Part shown: positions 38,934 through 49,042 of the stretch, piece after piece
Numbering within the stretch: the first letter of the stretch is position 1
Layout: each line of letters starts with the position of its first letter
From: Peribacillus simplex
GTDB taxonomy: Bacteria > Bacillota > Bacilli > Bacillales > DSM-1321
NCBI RefSeq assembly: GCF_900156045.1
Contig: NZ_FTMX01000003.1
Location: 543,090-607,089, forward strand
Direction: 5' to 3'
DNA: 64,000 nucleotides
The notes under the pieces: model-generated
The model's input: only the letters and a program-made list of their open reading frames with translations
The model's database searches: none
Told to the model about the DNA's origin: nothing
Translations under genes and position numbers: made by a program

Positions 38934-39063
38934 GTTGATTTCCACTTCAGGCACTCGCTTTCCGCGGGCGGTCCGGGAGCCTCCTCGGCGCCATCGCTCC
39001 TGCGGGGTCTCCCTTGGACCTGCTTTTCTAAGCAGGAGTCTCTTACCTTCCGTTCCAATCAAC
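38934..39063. repeat. Bacillaceae intergenic palindromic repeat, copy 2
   Basis: The same GTTGATT...AATCAAC ends and internal blocks (CTCGCTTTCCGCGGGCGG, GAGCCTCCTCGGCGCC, GACTCCTGC on the opposite strand) as the copy at 10949-11074, in reverse orientation. It fills most of the 331-base gap between ychF and rpsF, within the rpsF leader or promoter region. The terminator at 39084-39113 accounts for much of the rest. Confidence 0.8.
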
Positions 39064-39083
39064 TCCTTTTGTCGACAAACTGA

Positions 39084-39113
39084 AAGACCCTACTTATGAA
39101 TGGTAGGGTCTTT
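39084..39113 (-). terminator. Hairpin terminator after ychF
   Basis: AAAGACCCTAC pairs with GTAGGGTCTTT. It begins 5 bases after the ychF stop and has a short T tail on both strands. Confidence 0.7.
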
Positions 39114-39118
39114 GAATC

Positions 39119-40219
39119 TTAAACGTTAAAACGGAAATGGATAACATCGCCATCGTTAACGATGTATTCTTTTCCTTCCAAACGAACTTTACCTGCTTCT
39201 TTTGCAGCACCATGACTGCCCGCTTCAAGTAAATCGGTATAAGAAACCGTTTCGGCACGGATGAAACCACGTTCGAAGTCCGTGTGAATGACGCCGGCAC
39301 ATTGAGGGGCTTTCATTCCTTTGCGGAATGTCCAAGCACGCACTTCCTGTACACCAGCTGTAAAGTATGTTGCCAACCCAAGCAGGTTATAAGAAGCACG
39401 GATCAACTGATCAAGACCTGACTCCTCGATGCCAAGTTCAGATAGGAACATTTCCTTTTCTTCACCTTCAAGCTCTGCAATCTCTTCTTCGATCTTGGCA
39501 CAAATCACGATCACTTCTGCATTTTCCTTAGCAGCATATTCACGAACTTGCTGTACATATTCATTATCGTCAGCATTCGCCACTTCATCTTCGCTCACGT
39601 TCGCCACGTAAAGCGTCGGTTTCGCTGTAAGTAAATGCATGCCCTTCACGATTTTTTGCTGTTCTTCAGTAAACTCGACGGTACGTGCAGGCTTTTCATC
39701 TTCCAATGCTTCTTTTAAAGCAACAAGGATTTCATGTTCTGCCACAGCGGCTTTATCTTTTTGCTTGGCCATTTTTCCGACACGGTCGATGCGTTTGACA
39801 ACAGACTCCAAATCGGCAAGGATCAATTCAAGGTTGATGACTTCGATATCATCGATTGGATTTACTTTTCCGGAGACATGGGTAATGTTATCGTCTGCAA
39901 AACAACGGACGACTTGACAAATTGCATCCACTTGACGGATATGGGAAAGGAATTTATTACCCAATCCTTCTCCTTTACTTGCTCCTTTTACAATCCCGGC
40001 GATATCCGTGAATTCAAATGCTGTCGGAACCGTCTTTTTCGGTTTTACCAATTCAGTCAATTTTTGCAGACGGTGATCCGGCACTTCCACGATTCCGACA
40101 TTTGGGTCGATCGTACAGAAAGGATAGTTGGCAGATTCCGCACCTGCCTGAGTAATTGCATTAAATAAAGTGGATTTACCTACGTTAGGCAAACCGACTA
40201 TACCAGCTGTTAAAGCCAT
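39119..40219 (-). CDS. ychF: Ribosome-binding ATPase YchF
   Basis: An OBG-type P-loop ATPase of 366 residues. G1 GLPNVGKSTLFNA, the switch region PNVGIVEVPD, DIAGIVKGASKGEGLGNKFL (G3), the altered G4 NVSED, a coiled-coil insert and the C-terminal TGS domain (AGTIH-like CAGVIHTDFERGFIRAE) are all present. The G4 change (no NKxD) underlies its preference for ATP. It is a conserved neighbour of rpsF near the Bacillus origin. Confidence 0.97.
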   Translation of the reverse strand: MALTAGIVGLPNVGKSTLFNAITQAGAESANYPFCTIDPNVGIVEVPDHRLQKLTELVKPKKTVPTAFEFTDIAGIVKGASKGEGLGNKFLSHIRQVDAICQVVRCFADDNITHVSGKVNPIDDIEVINLELILADLESVVKRIDRVGKMAKQKDKAAVAEHEILVALKEALEDEKPARTVEFTEEQQKIVKGMHLLTAKPTLYVANVSEDEVANADDNEYVQQVREYAAKENAEVIVICAKIEEEIAELEGEEKEMFLSELGIEESGLDQLIRASYNLLGLATYFTAGVQEVRAWTFRKGMKAPQCAGVIHTDFERGFIRAETVSYTDLLEAGSHGAAKEAGKVRLEGKEYIVNDGDVIHFRFNV

Positions 40220-40385
40220 TTATATTTCACTCCTTCAAGATGATTCGTACATTTGGGAAAAGAACTGATCTTCTATAAAGACCCTCCAATTACCTAAACC
40301 TTTCCCAATTATAGATTTCGCTTCCTAAAAAGACAAGTAAATCATGAGAAACGCAGGACTACTTTCACTCAAAAAAAAAGCATGA

Positions 40386-40589
40386 TCACTCCTCATGCTT
40401 TTGCAGAACTTTTTTCATTTTTTTCGCGAATTCACGTCGAGGCAGCATCACGCTATGGCCGCACCCTTCACATTTTATCCGGATATCCATACCGATCCGT
40501 ATAATTCTCCACTTATTCACTCCACAGGGATGCGGTTTCTTCATTTCCACAATATCCTTAAGTGCAAATTCCTTTTCTTCCATAATCAT
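40386..40589 (-). CDS. DUF951 family small protein
   Basis: A 67-residue protein. VEMKKPHPCGVNKWRIIRIGMDIRIKCEGCGHSVMLPRREFAKKMKKVL matches the DUF951 family (B. subtilis YyzM-like). The CGVNKW Cys plus CEGC could form a small zinc site. It is basic and likely nucleic-acid associated, but the function is unknown. Either ATG (40589 or 40583) is possible behind GGGGG. It follows the MscS gene by 14 bases, so the two are co-transcribed. Confidence 0.85.
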   Translation of the reverse strand: MIMEEKEFALKDIVEMKKPHPCGVNKWRIIRIGMDIRIKCEGCGHSVMLPRREFAKKMKKVLQKHEE

Positions 40590-40603
40590 GAGCCCCCTAA
40601 TTC

Positions 40604-41440
40604 CTATGACTCGCTGCCATTGTACGTAGATTTAATCCCAGATGAATCAAGCGCAGCACTTATTTCAATTCTTAATATCCTACTGATTTCAAGGTGATGC
40701 ATCGGCTTTGTTTCCGCTTTAATCCTAAAGACGATTTCCTCAGGACTAATTTTTTCAATTCCCAAAAATTCAGGTGCCTTGATCAAGGCCTCGTATTTGC
40801 CTTCCATACTGTTTAACAGGTCGATCAGCACCTTCTCAGCACGCTCGACCGATCCATCGTTAGGGATGGTCACGTCAACAACAGCCATACTATTTAAAAT
40901 GGAATAATTCGTGACCTGGACGATGCTGCCGTTGGGTATGAAGTGCAATTCACCTGCACCGCTTTTAATTTTCGTTGTACGAAGCCCGATTTCAATGACT
41001 TCCCCTTCAAAATTATTGATTTTAATATAATCCCCAACTGAGAAATGATCTTCAAATATAACGAAAAATCCTGTAATTATATCCTTGACCAAACTTTGAG
41101 CACCAAACCCAACTGCCAAACCGAGAACACCGGCACCAGCGAGTAACGGCATTACCTGAAGTCCAAAAATTTCCAGAATCATCATCAAAGCAATGAAATT
41201 GATGACATAGGTAATGATATTTTCGAGCAATTTAATGAGTGTCGCTTCCCTGCGCTCCGATACCCGAAGGGGACTCCTTAAACGTGCTTTGAAAAATTTA
41301 TTCAGAATAGTCTTACCTATTCTAATAATAATACGCGATAACAACAGAACTAGGAAGATTTTAATAATCCCCTCGCCCAACTGCAGCCATAGCTTTTCAT
41401 CCAATATCTCTTTTGTAACGTTATCATAAATGCGTTCCAT
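40604..41440 (-). CDS. Small-conductance mechanosensitive channel, MscS family
   Basis: A 278-residue channel with three predicted membrane helices (about 18-40, 62-84 and 88-112). The pore-lining third helix is Gly/Ala-rich (LAGAGVLGLAVGFGAQSLVKDIITGFFVIFED), the hallmark of the family. The beta domain (GEVIEIGLRTTKIKSG) and the C-terminal alpha/beta domain follow. It releases solutes upon hypo-osmotic shock. The ATG at 41440 sits 6 bases after GGAGG. The upstream 30 codons of open frame lack similarity. Confidence 0.92.
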   Translation of the reverse strand: MERIYDNVTKEILDEKLWLQLGEGIIKIFLVLLLSRIIIRIGKTILNKFFKARLRSPLRVSERREATLIKLLENIITYVINFIALMMILEIFGLQVMPLLAGAGVLGLAVGFGAQSLVKDIITGFFVIFEDHFSVGDYIKINNFEGEVIEIGLRTTKIKSGAGELHFIPNGSIVQVTNYSILNSMAVVDVTIPNDGSVERAEKVLIDLLNSMEGKYEALIKAPEFLGIEKISPEEIVFRIKAETKPMHHLEISRILRIEISAALDSSGIKSTYNGSES

Positions 41441-41830
41441 ATTTTCCTCCTGCCCAATGCAATTAACTGCAAATCTTTTATATCGTCTATATGATTTTTT
41501 CCCATATAAACGTATTCCTCTACCCTTCATGCGTTGAGATAACCATGAGTAGAGAGATTTTCTCTATTTTATCAATAAATAATGGTTTCTGTACAAAAAA
41601 AATTTGGGTATATAGGTAAAAGAATTAGAAGTTTTTTCAAAAATATTCAAGTAATTATTTACTAGAAAGTATAAATGAAAGCAATTGGTAGAGGATAACG
41701 TCGATTCATATCCCCGTCACCTGTTTGCATGTTCTACAAAAAATTCCCTCATCCATGATGTTAAATACCGTATATTTTCCCCTTTTTATCCGTATACTGT
41801 AATACCAAATAAAGTAAAGGAGTTGAGCCG
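41441..41830. other. 390-base divergent intergenic region between the MscS gene and yyaC
   Basis: It holds the two outward-facing promoters. Upstream of yyaC a GTATA (41770-41774) followed after 16 bases by CGTATACTG (41791-41799) loosely resembles a forespore sigma-F/G promoter. I recognise no other element. Confidence 0.3.
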
Positions 41831-42466
41831 ATGAATCTGAATTCTAGTCTATTTAATAATAATAAAAATAGATTGAGTCGCATCCTGCATGAAGATACGG
41901 ATGCATCCAAACAAATTTCCCAGGAATTAATCAACCTCCTACCTACCGGAAAGCTACAACCAATCGTCATCGTCTGCATAGGCACGGACCGTTCCACAGG
42001 CGATTCACTCGGACCACTTGTCGGCACTCTGCTTAGTGAGAAAGCTGAAAACGGTTCTTCTTCATTCCATGTTTATGGTACTCTGGATGACCCTATACAT
42101 GCGATGAATTTACAGGAAAAATTAAATGAAATCAAAAAGATGCATGCCAATCCCTTTATCGTCGGAATCGATGCTTGCTTAGGGAAAATGAAAAGTGTCG
42201 GCATCGTTCAAATCGGCCAGGGACCAGTGAAGCCAGGGGCTGGGGTCAATAAAGATCTTCCTTCCGTCGGAAATGCCCATATTACAGGAATCGTGAATGT
42301 AAGTGGATTCATGGAGTTCATGGTCTTGCAGAACACGCGTCTCAATCTTGTGCTAAAAATGGCCAAAACCATTGCCGAGGGGATTTATGAAGCACAAAAT
42401 CATTATCCAATAAAACCTTCCATCACTCCTTTCACATGGTCATTCAAGCAGGAAAAAACCCTTTGA
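41831..42466 (+). CDS. yyaC: Spore protease YyaC (DUF1256, Gpr-related)
   Basis: A 211-residue sporulation protein of the YyaC family, with a fold related to the germination protease Gpr. IVCIGTDRSTGDSLGPLVGTLL, NPFIVGIDACLGKMKSVGIVQIGQGPVKPGAGVNKDLPSVGNAHITGIVNVSGFMEF are the conserved blocks. In B. subtilis it is made in the forespore. It is the only plus-strand gene in this part of the window and ends in a strong bidirectional terminator. Confidence 0.93.
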   Translation: MNLNSSLFNNNKNRLSRILHEDTDASKQISQELINLLPTGKLQPIVIVCIGTDRSTGDSLGPLVGTLLSEKAENGSSSFHVYGTLDDPIHAMNLQEKLNEIKKMHANPFIVGIDACLGKMKSVGIVQIGQGPVKPGAGVNKDLPSVGNAHITGIVNVSGFMEFMVLQNTRLNLVLKMAKTIAEGIYEAQNHYPIKPSITPFTWSFKQEKTL

Positions 42467-42484
42467 TTGGTTTTTACTCATCAT

Positions 42485-42526
42485 AAAAAAAGAAGGAAGG
42501 GGTCAGATCCCCTTCCTTCTTTTTTA
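42485..42526. terminator. Strong bidirectional terminator between yyaC and the DUF554 gene
   Basis: AAAAAAGAAGGAAGGGG pairs with CCCCTTCCTTCTTTTTT around TCAGAT. It overlaps the 3' end of the convergent DUF554 gene by 3 bases. Confidence 0.95.
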
Positions 42527-43225
42527 TACATAATACATGAAAGTTACCAAAATGGCGGTGATCATTATGCCTGGAAGCAGATTTGCCACCCTTATTTTGG
42601 TCAGGCCGATAATATTCAAACCAATCGCCAAAATCATGACTCCCCCAGTTGCCGTCATTTCCAATATGAAGGAATCCATTAAAGCAGTTGGAATCATCGT
42701 ATTGATCTGCCTTGAAAAAATCGCTATGAATCCCTCATAAAGAATGACCGGAAATGCTGAAAAAAGTACACCTATGCCAAGCGTACTGGCGAGGACCAAT
42801 GCTGTAAAGCCATCAATGATCGCTTTTGTTATCAAAACGTCATGATCATTCCGGATACCGCTATCCAGGGCACCGATGATGGCCATCGCCCCAATGCCAA
42901 ATATGAGTGTAGCCGTTACAAATCCCTGAGATATCGAAATTCCTTCCTTCGCTTTCATCCTGCGTTCAAGCCAATTGCCTAAAGAATTTAGCCTGGCCTC
43001 AAGATTCATCCATTCACCCAGGACAGCCCCTCCGACAATACTTAAGATGACAACAAGGAAATTATCGCTTTTAAAGCCCATCTGCAAACCTAAGACCATG
43101 ACGGCCAAACCGATACCGCTCATGACCGTTTCTTTTATCTTTTCAGGTATATGTTGTAAAAACCTTCCTAAAATCGAACCGATTAAAATGCAGGCACCAT
43201 TCACCAAAGCCCCTAATAATACCAT
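42524..43225 (-). CDS. DUF554 membrane protein
   Basis: A 233-residue polytopic protein with about seven membrane segments. The N terminus MVLLGALVNGACILIGSILGRFL and the repeated GA-rich helices are characteristic of the DUF554 family (YdfK/YqgA-like), possibly a transporter. The best start is the ATG at 43225, 5 bases after GGTGG. A GTG at 43234 is also in frame. It lies downstream of parB on the same strand, 52 bases away. No function is known. Confidence 0.88.
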   Translation of the reverse strand: MVLLGALVNGACILIGSILGRFLQHIPEKIKETVMSGIGLAVMVLGLQMGFKSDNFLVVILSIVGGAVLGEWMNLEARLNSLGNWLERRMKAKEGISISQGFVTATLIFGIGAMAIIGALDSGIRNDHDVLITKAIIDGFTALVLASTLGIGVLFSAFPVILYEGFIAIFSRQINTMIPTALMDSFILEMTATGGVMILAIGLNIIGLTKIRVANLLPGIMITAILVTFMYYV

Positions 43226-43277
43226 CTCATCCACCTAATTTTCTGCATATGTCGTCACGATCTTTTCATAAGGTGAT

Positions 43278-44138
43278 CTAAGAGGAAATGTTCTCTTGAT
43301 CGATCAAGTTCAAAATTCTCTCTAAATCTTCTTTTGAAAAGAATTCTATTTCTATTTTTCCTTTTTTCTTGCTTTGTTTTATCGTTACGCTCGTTCCTAG
43401 TCTTTCACGCAAACTTGTCTCCCGTTGCTTTATGAAGATATCTTTTTTTTCCTGTTTCTTATGTTTAGTTTCACGTGAAACGGTATCATTCAATTGATGT
43501 ATATATTGCTCTAGCTGCCTGACATTCATTCCTTCTTTGAGGATTTTATCCGCTACGGGCTTAAGCATCTCTTTTTTCTTTAAACCTAGCAATGCCCGTC
43601 CATGTCCCATGGAAATTTCCCCTTCGGAGATATATCTCCTAATCTCTTCAGGCAAAGATAGCAATCTAACATGATTTGCTATATGGGGTCGGCTTTTACC
43701 CAGCCGATTGGCCAATTGCTCCTGGGTGAATTCCAATTTTTCAAGGAGCGTTTGATAAGCGACAGCCTCCTCGATCGGATTCAAGTCTTCCCGTTGCAGG
43801 TTTTCCAAAATCGCCAGTTCCATCATCTGCTGTTCGCTCAATTTCCTCACAACGACCGGAACTGTCTTTAAACCAGCTTCCTTGGCAGCACGGTAACGCC
43901 TTTCCCCAGCCACGATTTCATATCCCTTAATGCTTTCCCGGGCAATAATCGGCTGTAATATCCCATGTTCCATGATGGATTGCTTTAATTCTTCTATAGC
44001 TTCAAGCCGAAAGCTCTTTCGGGGCTGATAAGGATTTGGCCTTAATTCCCTTAATTTGATTTCTCGCACGATTTCATCTTTACTGATCTCCCCATTGTTG
44101 AAAAGTGCGTTAAGTCCTTTGCCAAGTCCTTTAGCCAT
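43278..44138 (-). CDS. parB: Chromosome-partitioning protein ParB/Spo0J
   Basis: A CTP-dependent DNA clamp that loads on parS sites and recruits SMC. It is 286 residues. The N-terminal CTPase/ParB domain has LRPNPYQPRKSF, EHGILQPIIARE and the GERRYRAAK motif. The helix-turn-helix (FTQEQLANRLGKSRPHIANHVRLLSLP) reads parS. The C-terminal dimerisation domain ends RLGTSVTIKQSKKKGKIEIEFFSKEDLERIL. Its start overlaps the parA stop by 8 bases. A parS core lies inside the gene at 43467-43482, as in B. subtilis spo0J. Confidence 0.97.
   Translation of the reverse strand: MAKGLGKGLNALFNNGEISKDEIVREIKLRELRPNPYQPRKSFRLEAIEELKQSIMEHGILQPIIARESIKGYEIVAGERRYRAAKEAGLKTVPVVVRKLSEQQMMELAILENLQREDLNPIEEAVAYQTLLEKLEFTQEQLANRLGKSRPHIANHVRLLSLPEEIRRYISEGEISMGHGRALLGLKKKEMLKPVADKILKEGMNVRQLEQYIHQLNDTVSRETKHKKQEKKDIFIKQRETSLRERLGTSVTIKQSKKKGKIEIEFFSKEDLERILNLIDQENISS
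43467..43482. promoter_or_regulatory. parS site within parB
   Basis: GTTTCACGTGAAAC is an exact 14-base palindromic parS core. The outermost bases are A and G instead of T and A. Its position inside parB/spo0J is the same as the best-known B. subtilis parS. It is expected to be the ParB loading site for origin segregation. Confidence 0.85.
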
Positions 44139-44892
44139 TTGATACCACTTCCTTTGCCAGTTCTAGATAGACCTCAGCCCCTCGTGACTTTGGATCATAT
44201 ATAATTATCGGTTCTCCATGGCTCGGCGCTTCACTCAATCGGACATTGCGGGGAATGATGGTTTGATAGACTTTATCCTGAAAGTATTTTTTGACTTCTT
44301 CTATGACCTGGAGACCTAGATTCGTTCTTGCATCCAACATCGTCAATAGCACACCCTCGATTTTCAAATCATGGTTCAAATGCTTTTGGACGAGGCGGAC
44401 CGTATTCAATAGTTGACTCAACCCCTCCAATGCATAATATTCACATTGTACCGGAATCAAAACTGCATCGGCGGCCGTTAAGGCATTAAGCGTAAGCAAA
44501 CCCAATGATGGAGGGCAGTCAATTACAATGTAATCGTATTGGCCCTGCACCTCTTCTAATGCCCTTTTTAATCGGACTTCCCTTGAGATGGTTGGAACAA
44601 GCTCAATTTCCGCACCTGCAAGTTGAATTGTCGCAGGTATGGCATATAGGTTTTCCACCTTTGTTTCCATGATGACGGTACTGGCCTCGACATCATCAAC
44701 CAATACATCATAAATACATTGTTCCACATCCGCTTTATCAATACCTGCACCGCTTGTCGCATTCCCCTGCGGGTCAATATCGACCATTAAGACTTTCTGT
44801 CCTATGTATGCAAGACAAGCACTTAAACTGACAGAAGTTGTCGTTTTTCCAACACCGCCCTTTTGATTGGCAATGGCGAGAATCTTACCCAC
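44131..44892 (-). CDS. parA: Chromosome-partitioning ATPase ParA/Soj
   Basis: A 253-residue Walker-type ATPase. The deviant Walker A is NQKGGVGKTTT (about 8-18). It also has VDIDPQGNATSG, VIDCPPSLGLLTLNAL and the C-terminal RSRGAEVYLELAKEV. It cooperates with ParB in origin separation and regulates DnaA in Bacillus. The start is a GTG at 44892 (GKILAIANQKGG) behind GGGTGA. The upstream 6 codons are not conserved. Confidence 0.97.
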   Translation of the reverse strand: MGKILAIANQKGGVGKTTTSVSLSACLAYIGQKVLMVDIDPQGNATSGAGIDKADVEQCIYDVLVDDVEASTVIMETKVENLYAIPATIQLAGAEIELVPTISREVRLKRALEEVQGQYDYIVIDCPPSLGLLTLNALTAADAVLIPVQCEYYALEGLSQLLNTVRLVQKHLNHDLKIEGVLLTMLDARTNLGLQVIEEVKKYFQDKVYQTIIPRNVRLSEAPSHGEPIIIYDPKSRGAEVYLELAKEVVSNG

Positions 44893-45100
44893 GAATTCAC
44901 CCGCTTTCAACTATCTTCATCACGCTTTTATCTATTGATTTTTACCCTAAATCCATTTATTTCTTTCTATTTTATCATGAATGTTACTGGAAGAAATCGT
45001 TTTCTTAAATTCCTCTTAAAATTTGAAATATATCTAAAAGCATAAAAAATCCGGGAAAAGTTGAATGTTTTTAAGCCGGAAATACCAGTTTTGGCGCGAA

Positions 45101-45130
45101 AAAAAGCTTGGTAATCGAAGACTACCAAGC
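45101..45130 (-). terminator. Intrinsic terminator of noc
   Basis: GCTTGGTA pairs with TACCAAGC around a 9-base loop. On the minus strand it is followed by T7. It lies 17 bases past the noc stop. Confidence 0.88.
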
Positions 45131-45146
45131 GGGTAAGGATAAGGAA

Positions 45147-46007
45147 TCAAGTTTTTTTCTTGGGTATTTTAATCGTGAACTGATAATACTCCTCGAATTC
45201 TTCTTCCTCTGCATCCAAGTTTATTCCATTGTCTGTAACCATATTGAGTGATTGGCGTATGGTATTCACGGCAATCCTCATGTCTTTACTAAACGCTTTT
45301 CGCTTAGGTTTCGGCTTCTGCACAGTACCCGTCAAGAGCTTGACGACCTGCTCTTCGGTCTGTTTGACGTTTAACCCTTTTTCGATGATTTCCAAAAGCA
45401 GTTTAAGCTGCTTTTCAGGACTCTTCAATGGTATCAACGAGCGGGCATGGCGTTCCGTAATTTGCTTTTGAAGAAGTGCATCCTGAACCTCCTGGGGCAG
45501 CTTAAGCAGCCGAAGCTTATTCGCCACGGTAGATTGACCTATTCCCAGTCTTTGTGCCAGAGCTTCTTGTGTTAAACTATGCAGTTCCAATAGTTTTCCA
45601 TAAGCCAAAGCTTCTTCAATCGGTGTCAGTTCTTCACGCTGAAGATTTTCTATCAGCGCAACGGAAGCCGTTTCTGTATCGGTGAAATCTTTGATTATAG
45701 CGGGTGCCAATTCCCAGCCAAGCTTTTGCATGGCTCGAAAACGACGCTCACCTGCAATGATTTCATACTTTCCCTGACCATAAGCCCTTACTACAATTGG
45801 TTGAATGATCCCATGTGTATGGATCGTTTGAGCCAATTCGGCAATTTTATCGTCATTAAAAACGGTCCTTGGTTGAAATCGATTAGGCACAATATCAGAA
45901 ATGGAAATTTTTCTTATTTCTTCATTATTATTGCTAGGTGTCTCCATCTCTAGTTGCTCTTCTTCCTTTTCGCCAAACCCAAAGAACCGCGAAAAAGGAT
46001 GCTTCAT
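45147..46007 (-). CDS. noc: Nucleoid occlusion protein Noc
   Basis: A ParB paralogue of 286 residues that binds Noc sites and the membrane and keeps the division machinery off the nucleoid. The N-terminal amphipathic membrane-targeting segment [17 protein letters not shown] is typical of Noc, not ParB. The ParB domain ([21 protein letters not shown]) and helix-turn-helix ([27 protein letters not shown]) follow. The ATG at 46007 (MKHPFS) is supported by similarity and the RBS. The frame is open a further 12 codons. Confidence 0.96.
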   Translation of the reverse strand: MKHPFSRFFGFGEKEEEQLEMETPSNNNEEIRKISISDIVPNRFQPRTVFNDDKIAELAQTIHTHGIIQPIVVRAYGQGKYEIIAGERRFRAMQKLGWELAPAIIKDFTDTETASVALIENLQREELTPIEEALAYGKLLELHSLTQEALAQRLGIGQSTVANKLRLLKLPQEVQDALLQKQITERHARSLIPLKSPEKQLKLLLEIIEKGLNVKQTEEQVVKLLTGTVQKPKPKRKAFSKDMRIAVNTIRQSLNMVTDNGINLDAEEEEFEEYYQFTIKIPKKKT

Positions 46008-46388
46008 CTTCCTACACCACCTTTTAAAACTCCCAAATAACATATTCTCTATTTAAAGGACAAGTCCTGCATACATTTCCCGACATGGTTATACATATGG
46101 CCCTTCACGGTAAAAAACATGTCGACTGGCGCCATCAAGGCAATAATGAGGAATGGACGGCCAGTTATTATAAATATCGGCCGGCTTTCACAAAATTATT
46201 TCCCTGAATCAGACAGCACAGGGCACAAGTTATGACATGTACCGAAAATGCCTTCTTGTTGGCAAATGCAGTATTGAGTGAAAATAATAAGGTCATACAT
46301 TTATAGTAAAAGAAAATAAGGTCAAGTACCAGCCATATATATTTGAATCATCTACGCTTACTATGAAAACTTACTCATCGTACAGATG
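46008..46388. other. 381-base gap between rsmG and noc
   Basis: It should hold the noc promoter. I see no gene and no convincing terminator for rsmG here. Short AT-rich stretches and a GGCCAGTTATTATAAATATCGGCC imperfect inverted segment near 46160 are the only visible structure. Confidence 0.4.
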
Positions 46389-47105
46389 TTATTCAATAGG
46401 CTGCTTGTTCGGTGTCCCTGGTTTTCTCGGGTATTTTTTAGGAGTCTTCTTCACTTTTTTTACAGTAATGATGTTTCTTTCGCTATTTTCCTCTGGCAAT
46501 GTGAAAGGATGAATTTCTTCAATTTTTCCGCCTAACGTAAAAATGGCCTTCTTCCCTGTGTCCATTTCATCTTGTGCACTAGCCGCTTTCATGGCAATGA
46601 ACGTCCCATCCAGTTTAACGAGCGGTAAACATAGTTCACTTAAAACGGACATCCTGGCTACTGCCCTTGCCATGACAATATCATAGGATTCGCGATGCTC
46701 CTGTTTTTGGGCGAAGGTTTCCGCCCGGTCATGATAGAAGGAAACTCCCTTTAATTGCAAGGAATCCGCAAGGTGATTCAAAAAAGAAATTCGCTTATTC
46801 AAGGAATCCACAATCGAGACGTGGATATCAGGGAAACAAATCTTCAATGGAATACTCGGAAATCCAGCTCCAGCCCCAACATCGCAAATTCGATATGATT
46901 TGTTAAAGTCAAAATAGAAGGCTGCACTGATTGAATCATAAAAATGCTTAAGATAAACTTCTTCTTTATCAGTGATGGCTGTTAAGTTCATCTTTTCGTT
47001 CCATTCCACCAATAATCGATAATAAGTGTCAAACTGATCAAGCTGTCGAGGAGAAAGCTCGATCCCTTTCTCCAGCAGTGCTTGTTGGAACTGTTCAATA
47101 TTCAT
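46389..47105 (-). CDS. rsmG: 16S rRNA (guanine527-N7)-methyltransferase RsmG
   Basis: A SAM-dependent methyltransferase of 238 residues. [15 protein letters not shown], the SAM motif [42 protein letters not shown] and a basic C terminus ([19 protein letters not shown]) match RsmG/GidB. Loss of this enzyme gives low-level streptomycin resistance in Bacillus. It follows mnmG by 29 bases, as in the conserved gid operon. Confidence 0.98.
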   Translation of the reverse strand: MNIEQFQQALLEKGIELSPRQLDQFDTYYRLLVEWNEKMNLTAITDKEEVYLKHFYDSISAAFYFDFNKSYRICDVGAGAGFPSIPLKICFPDIHVSIVDSLNKRISFLNHLADSLQLKGVSFYHDRAETFAQKQEHRESYDIVMARAVARMSVLSELCLPLVKLDGTFIAMKAASAQDEMDTGKKAIFTLGGKIEEIHPFTLPEENSERNIITVKKVKKTPKKYPRKPGTPNKQPIE

Positions 47106-47134
47106 GTCTTTTCAATCCTTTTCGGGTATTTCCA

Positions 47135-49021
47135 TTACTGAGATACTCTGGCAATCTTTCCTTGTTCCAAATAAACAAGCAAAATGGAAACATCAGCGGG
47201 ATTCACACCGGAAATTCTTGAAGCCTGAGCTACTGATAGCGGGTGGACCTGCTTTAATTTTTGACGTGCTTCCGTTGCAAGTCCAGAAATTGCATCATAA
47301 TCGATATTCTCTGGAATCTTTTTATTCTCCATTTTTTTCAGGCGATCGACTTGCTGCAAGGATTTTTCGATATATCCTTCATACTTGATCTGGATTTCGA
47401 CCTGTTCCGTCACTTCATCGCTCAGTTCGACATCACTTGGCGCCAACTTCTGAATATGGGAATAATCCATTTCAGGCCGTTTCAATAAATCGGAGGCCCG
47501 GATTCCATCCTTTAACTCACTGCCGCCACTTGCAGTAATGACTTCTTGTACCTCTTTGGTCGGTTTGATGAAGTTTGATTTCAGTCGTTCCTTTTCCATT
47601 TCAACCGCTTCTTTTTTCATAAGGAATCGATTGTAGCGTTCTTCTTTGATCATTCCGATATTGAATCCAATTTCCGTTAAGCGTAAATCGGCATTATCAT
47701 GACGCAATAATAAACGATATTCTGCACGTGAAGTCAGCAATCGGTATGGTTCATTCGTGCCTTTCGTTACAAGGTCATCAATGAGAACACCAATATAGGC
47801 ATCCGAACGGCTTAAAATAAGTTCTTCTTTCCCCATTGCATTCAATCCTGCATTAATACCGGCCATCAATCCTTGTCCTGCCGCTTCCTCGTAGCCGGAT
47901 GTCCCGTTAATCTGGCCAGCAGTATAAAGATTTTTGATTTTCTTCGTTTCAAGTGTAGGCCATAGCTGGGTAGGAACGATGGCATCATATTCAATTGCAT
48001 ATCCAGCACGCATCATTTCCGCCTTTTCAAGTCCTGGAATTGTTTGCAGGATTTTCACTTGTACATCTTCAGGCAGGCTTGTAGATAAACCTTGCACATA
48101 AACTTCCTTTGTATTGCGACCTTCAGGTTCCAGGAATATTTGATGCCTTGGTTTATCATTAAAACGGACGACTTTATCTTCAATCGATGGACAATAACGC
48201 GGACCAGTTCCTTTAATCATTCCCGAATACATTGGTGAACGGTGTAGATTCTCATCAATGAGCTGATGTGTCCCCTCATTCGTGTACGTTAACCAGCATG
48301 GCAATTGATCCGTTATGAACTTTGTCGTTTCATAAGAAAATGCACGCGGCACTTCATCGCCAGGCTGAATTTCCGTTTTGCTGTAATCTATGGAAGAACT
48401 ATTCACGCGTGGCGGCGTTCCTGTTTTAAAACGGACCAAATCAAATCCTAACTGCTCCAAATGTTCAGAAAGCCTGATGGAAGGCTGCTGATTATTAGGG
48501 CCGCTTGAATATTTCAGTTCCCCTAAAATGATTTCACCGCGTAAATATGTTCCAGTCGTGATTACGACAGTCTTCGCACGGTACACCGCGCCTGTTTTAG
48601 TGATGACACCCGTGCATACGTTGTTTTCAACAATTAATTCCTCTACCATTCCTTGAATCAATGTTAAATTTTCTTGGTCTTCTATCGTCTTTTTCATTTC
48701 TTGTTGATAGAGAAATTTATCTGCCTGCGCCCGTAATGCACGAACAGCCGGACCTTTGGCCGTATTGAGCATCCTCATTTGAATATGGGTCTTGTCGATA
48801 TTTTTCCCCATTTCTCCGCCTAAAGCGTCAATTTCCCTAACGACTATCCCTTTTGCCGGCCCACCAACGGAGGGATTGCATGGCATGAAGGCGACCATAT
48901 CCAAGTTAATGGTGATCATCAACGTTTTAGCTCCGACTCTTGCCGATGCAAGGCCTGCCTCACTGCCAGCATGACCGGCACCAATAACAATGACATCATA
49001 GTTACCTGCTTCGTACTGCAT
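47135..49021 (-). CDS. mnmG: tRNA U34 carboxymethylaminomethyl synthesis enzyme MnmG
   Basis: A FAD protein of 628 residues that works with MnmE on wobble uridines. [21 protein letters not shown] binds [42 protein letters not shown] and [18 protein letters not shown] are conserved blocks. The second ATG (49021, [10 protein letters not shown]) lies 8 bases after GGAGG and matches homologues. The first (49027) is too close to the ribosome site. Confidence 0.97.
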   Translation of the reverse strand: MQYEAGNYDVIVIGAGHAGSEAGLASARVGAKTLMITINLDMVAFMPCNPSVGGPAKGIVVREIDALGGEMGKNIDKTHIQMRMLNTAKGPAVRALRAQADKFLYQQEMKKTIEDQENLTLIQGMVEELIVENNVCTGVITKTGAVYRAKTVVITTGTYLRGEIILGELKYSSGPNNQQPSIRLSEHLEQLGFDLVRFKTGTPPRVNSSSIDYSKTEIQPGDEVPRAFSYETTKFITDQLPCWLTYTNEGTHQLIDENLHRSPMYSGMIKGTGPRYCPSIEDKVVRFNDKPRHQIFLEPEGRNTKEVYVQGLSTSLPEDVQVKILQTIPGLEKAEMMRAGYAIEYDAIVPTQLWPTLETKKIKNLYTAGQINGTSGYEEAAGQGLMAGINAGLNAMGKEELILSRSDAYIGVLIDDLVTKGTNEPYRLLTSRAEYRLLLRHDNADLRLTEIGFNIGMIKEERYNRFLMKKEAVEMEKERLKSNFIKPTKEVQEVITASGGSELKDGIRASDLLKRPEMDYSHIQKLAPSDVELSDEVTEQVEIQIKYEGYIEKSLQQVDRLKKMENKKIPENIDYDAISGLATEARQKLKQVHPLSVAQASRISGVNPADVSILLVYLEQGKIARVSQ

Positions 49022-49042
49022 ATCCATTTCCTCCTTTTACAT

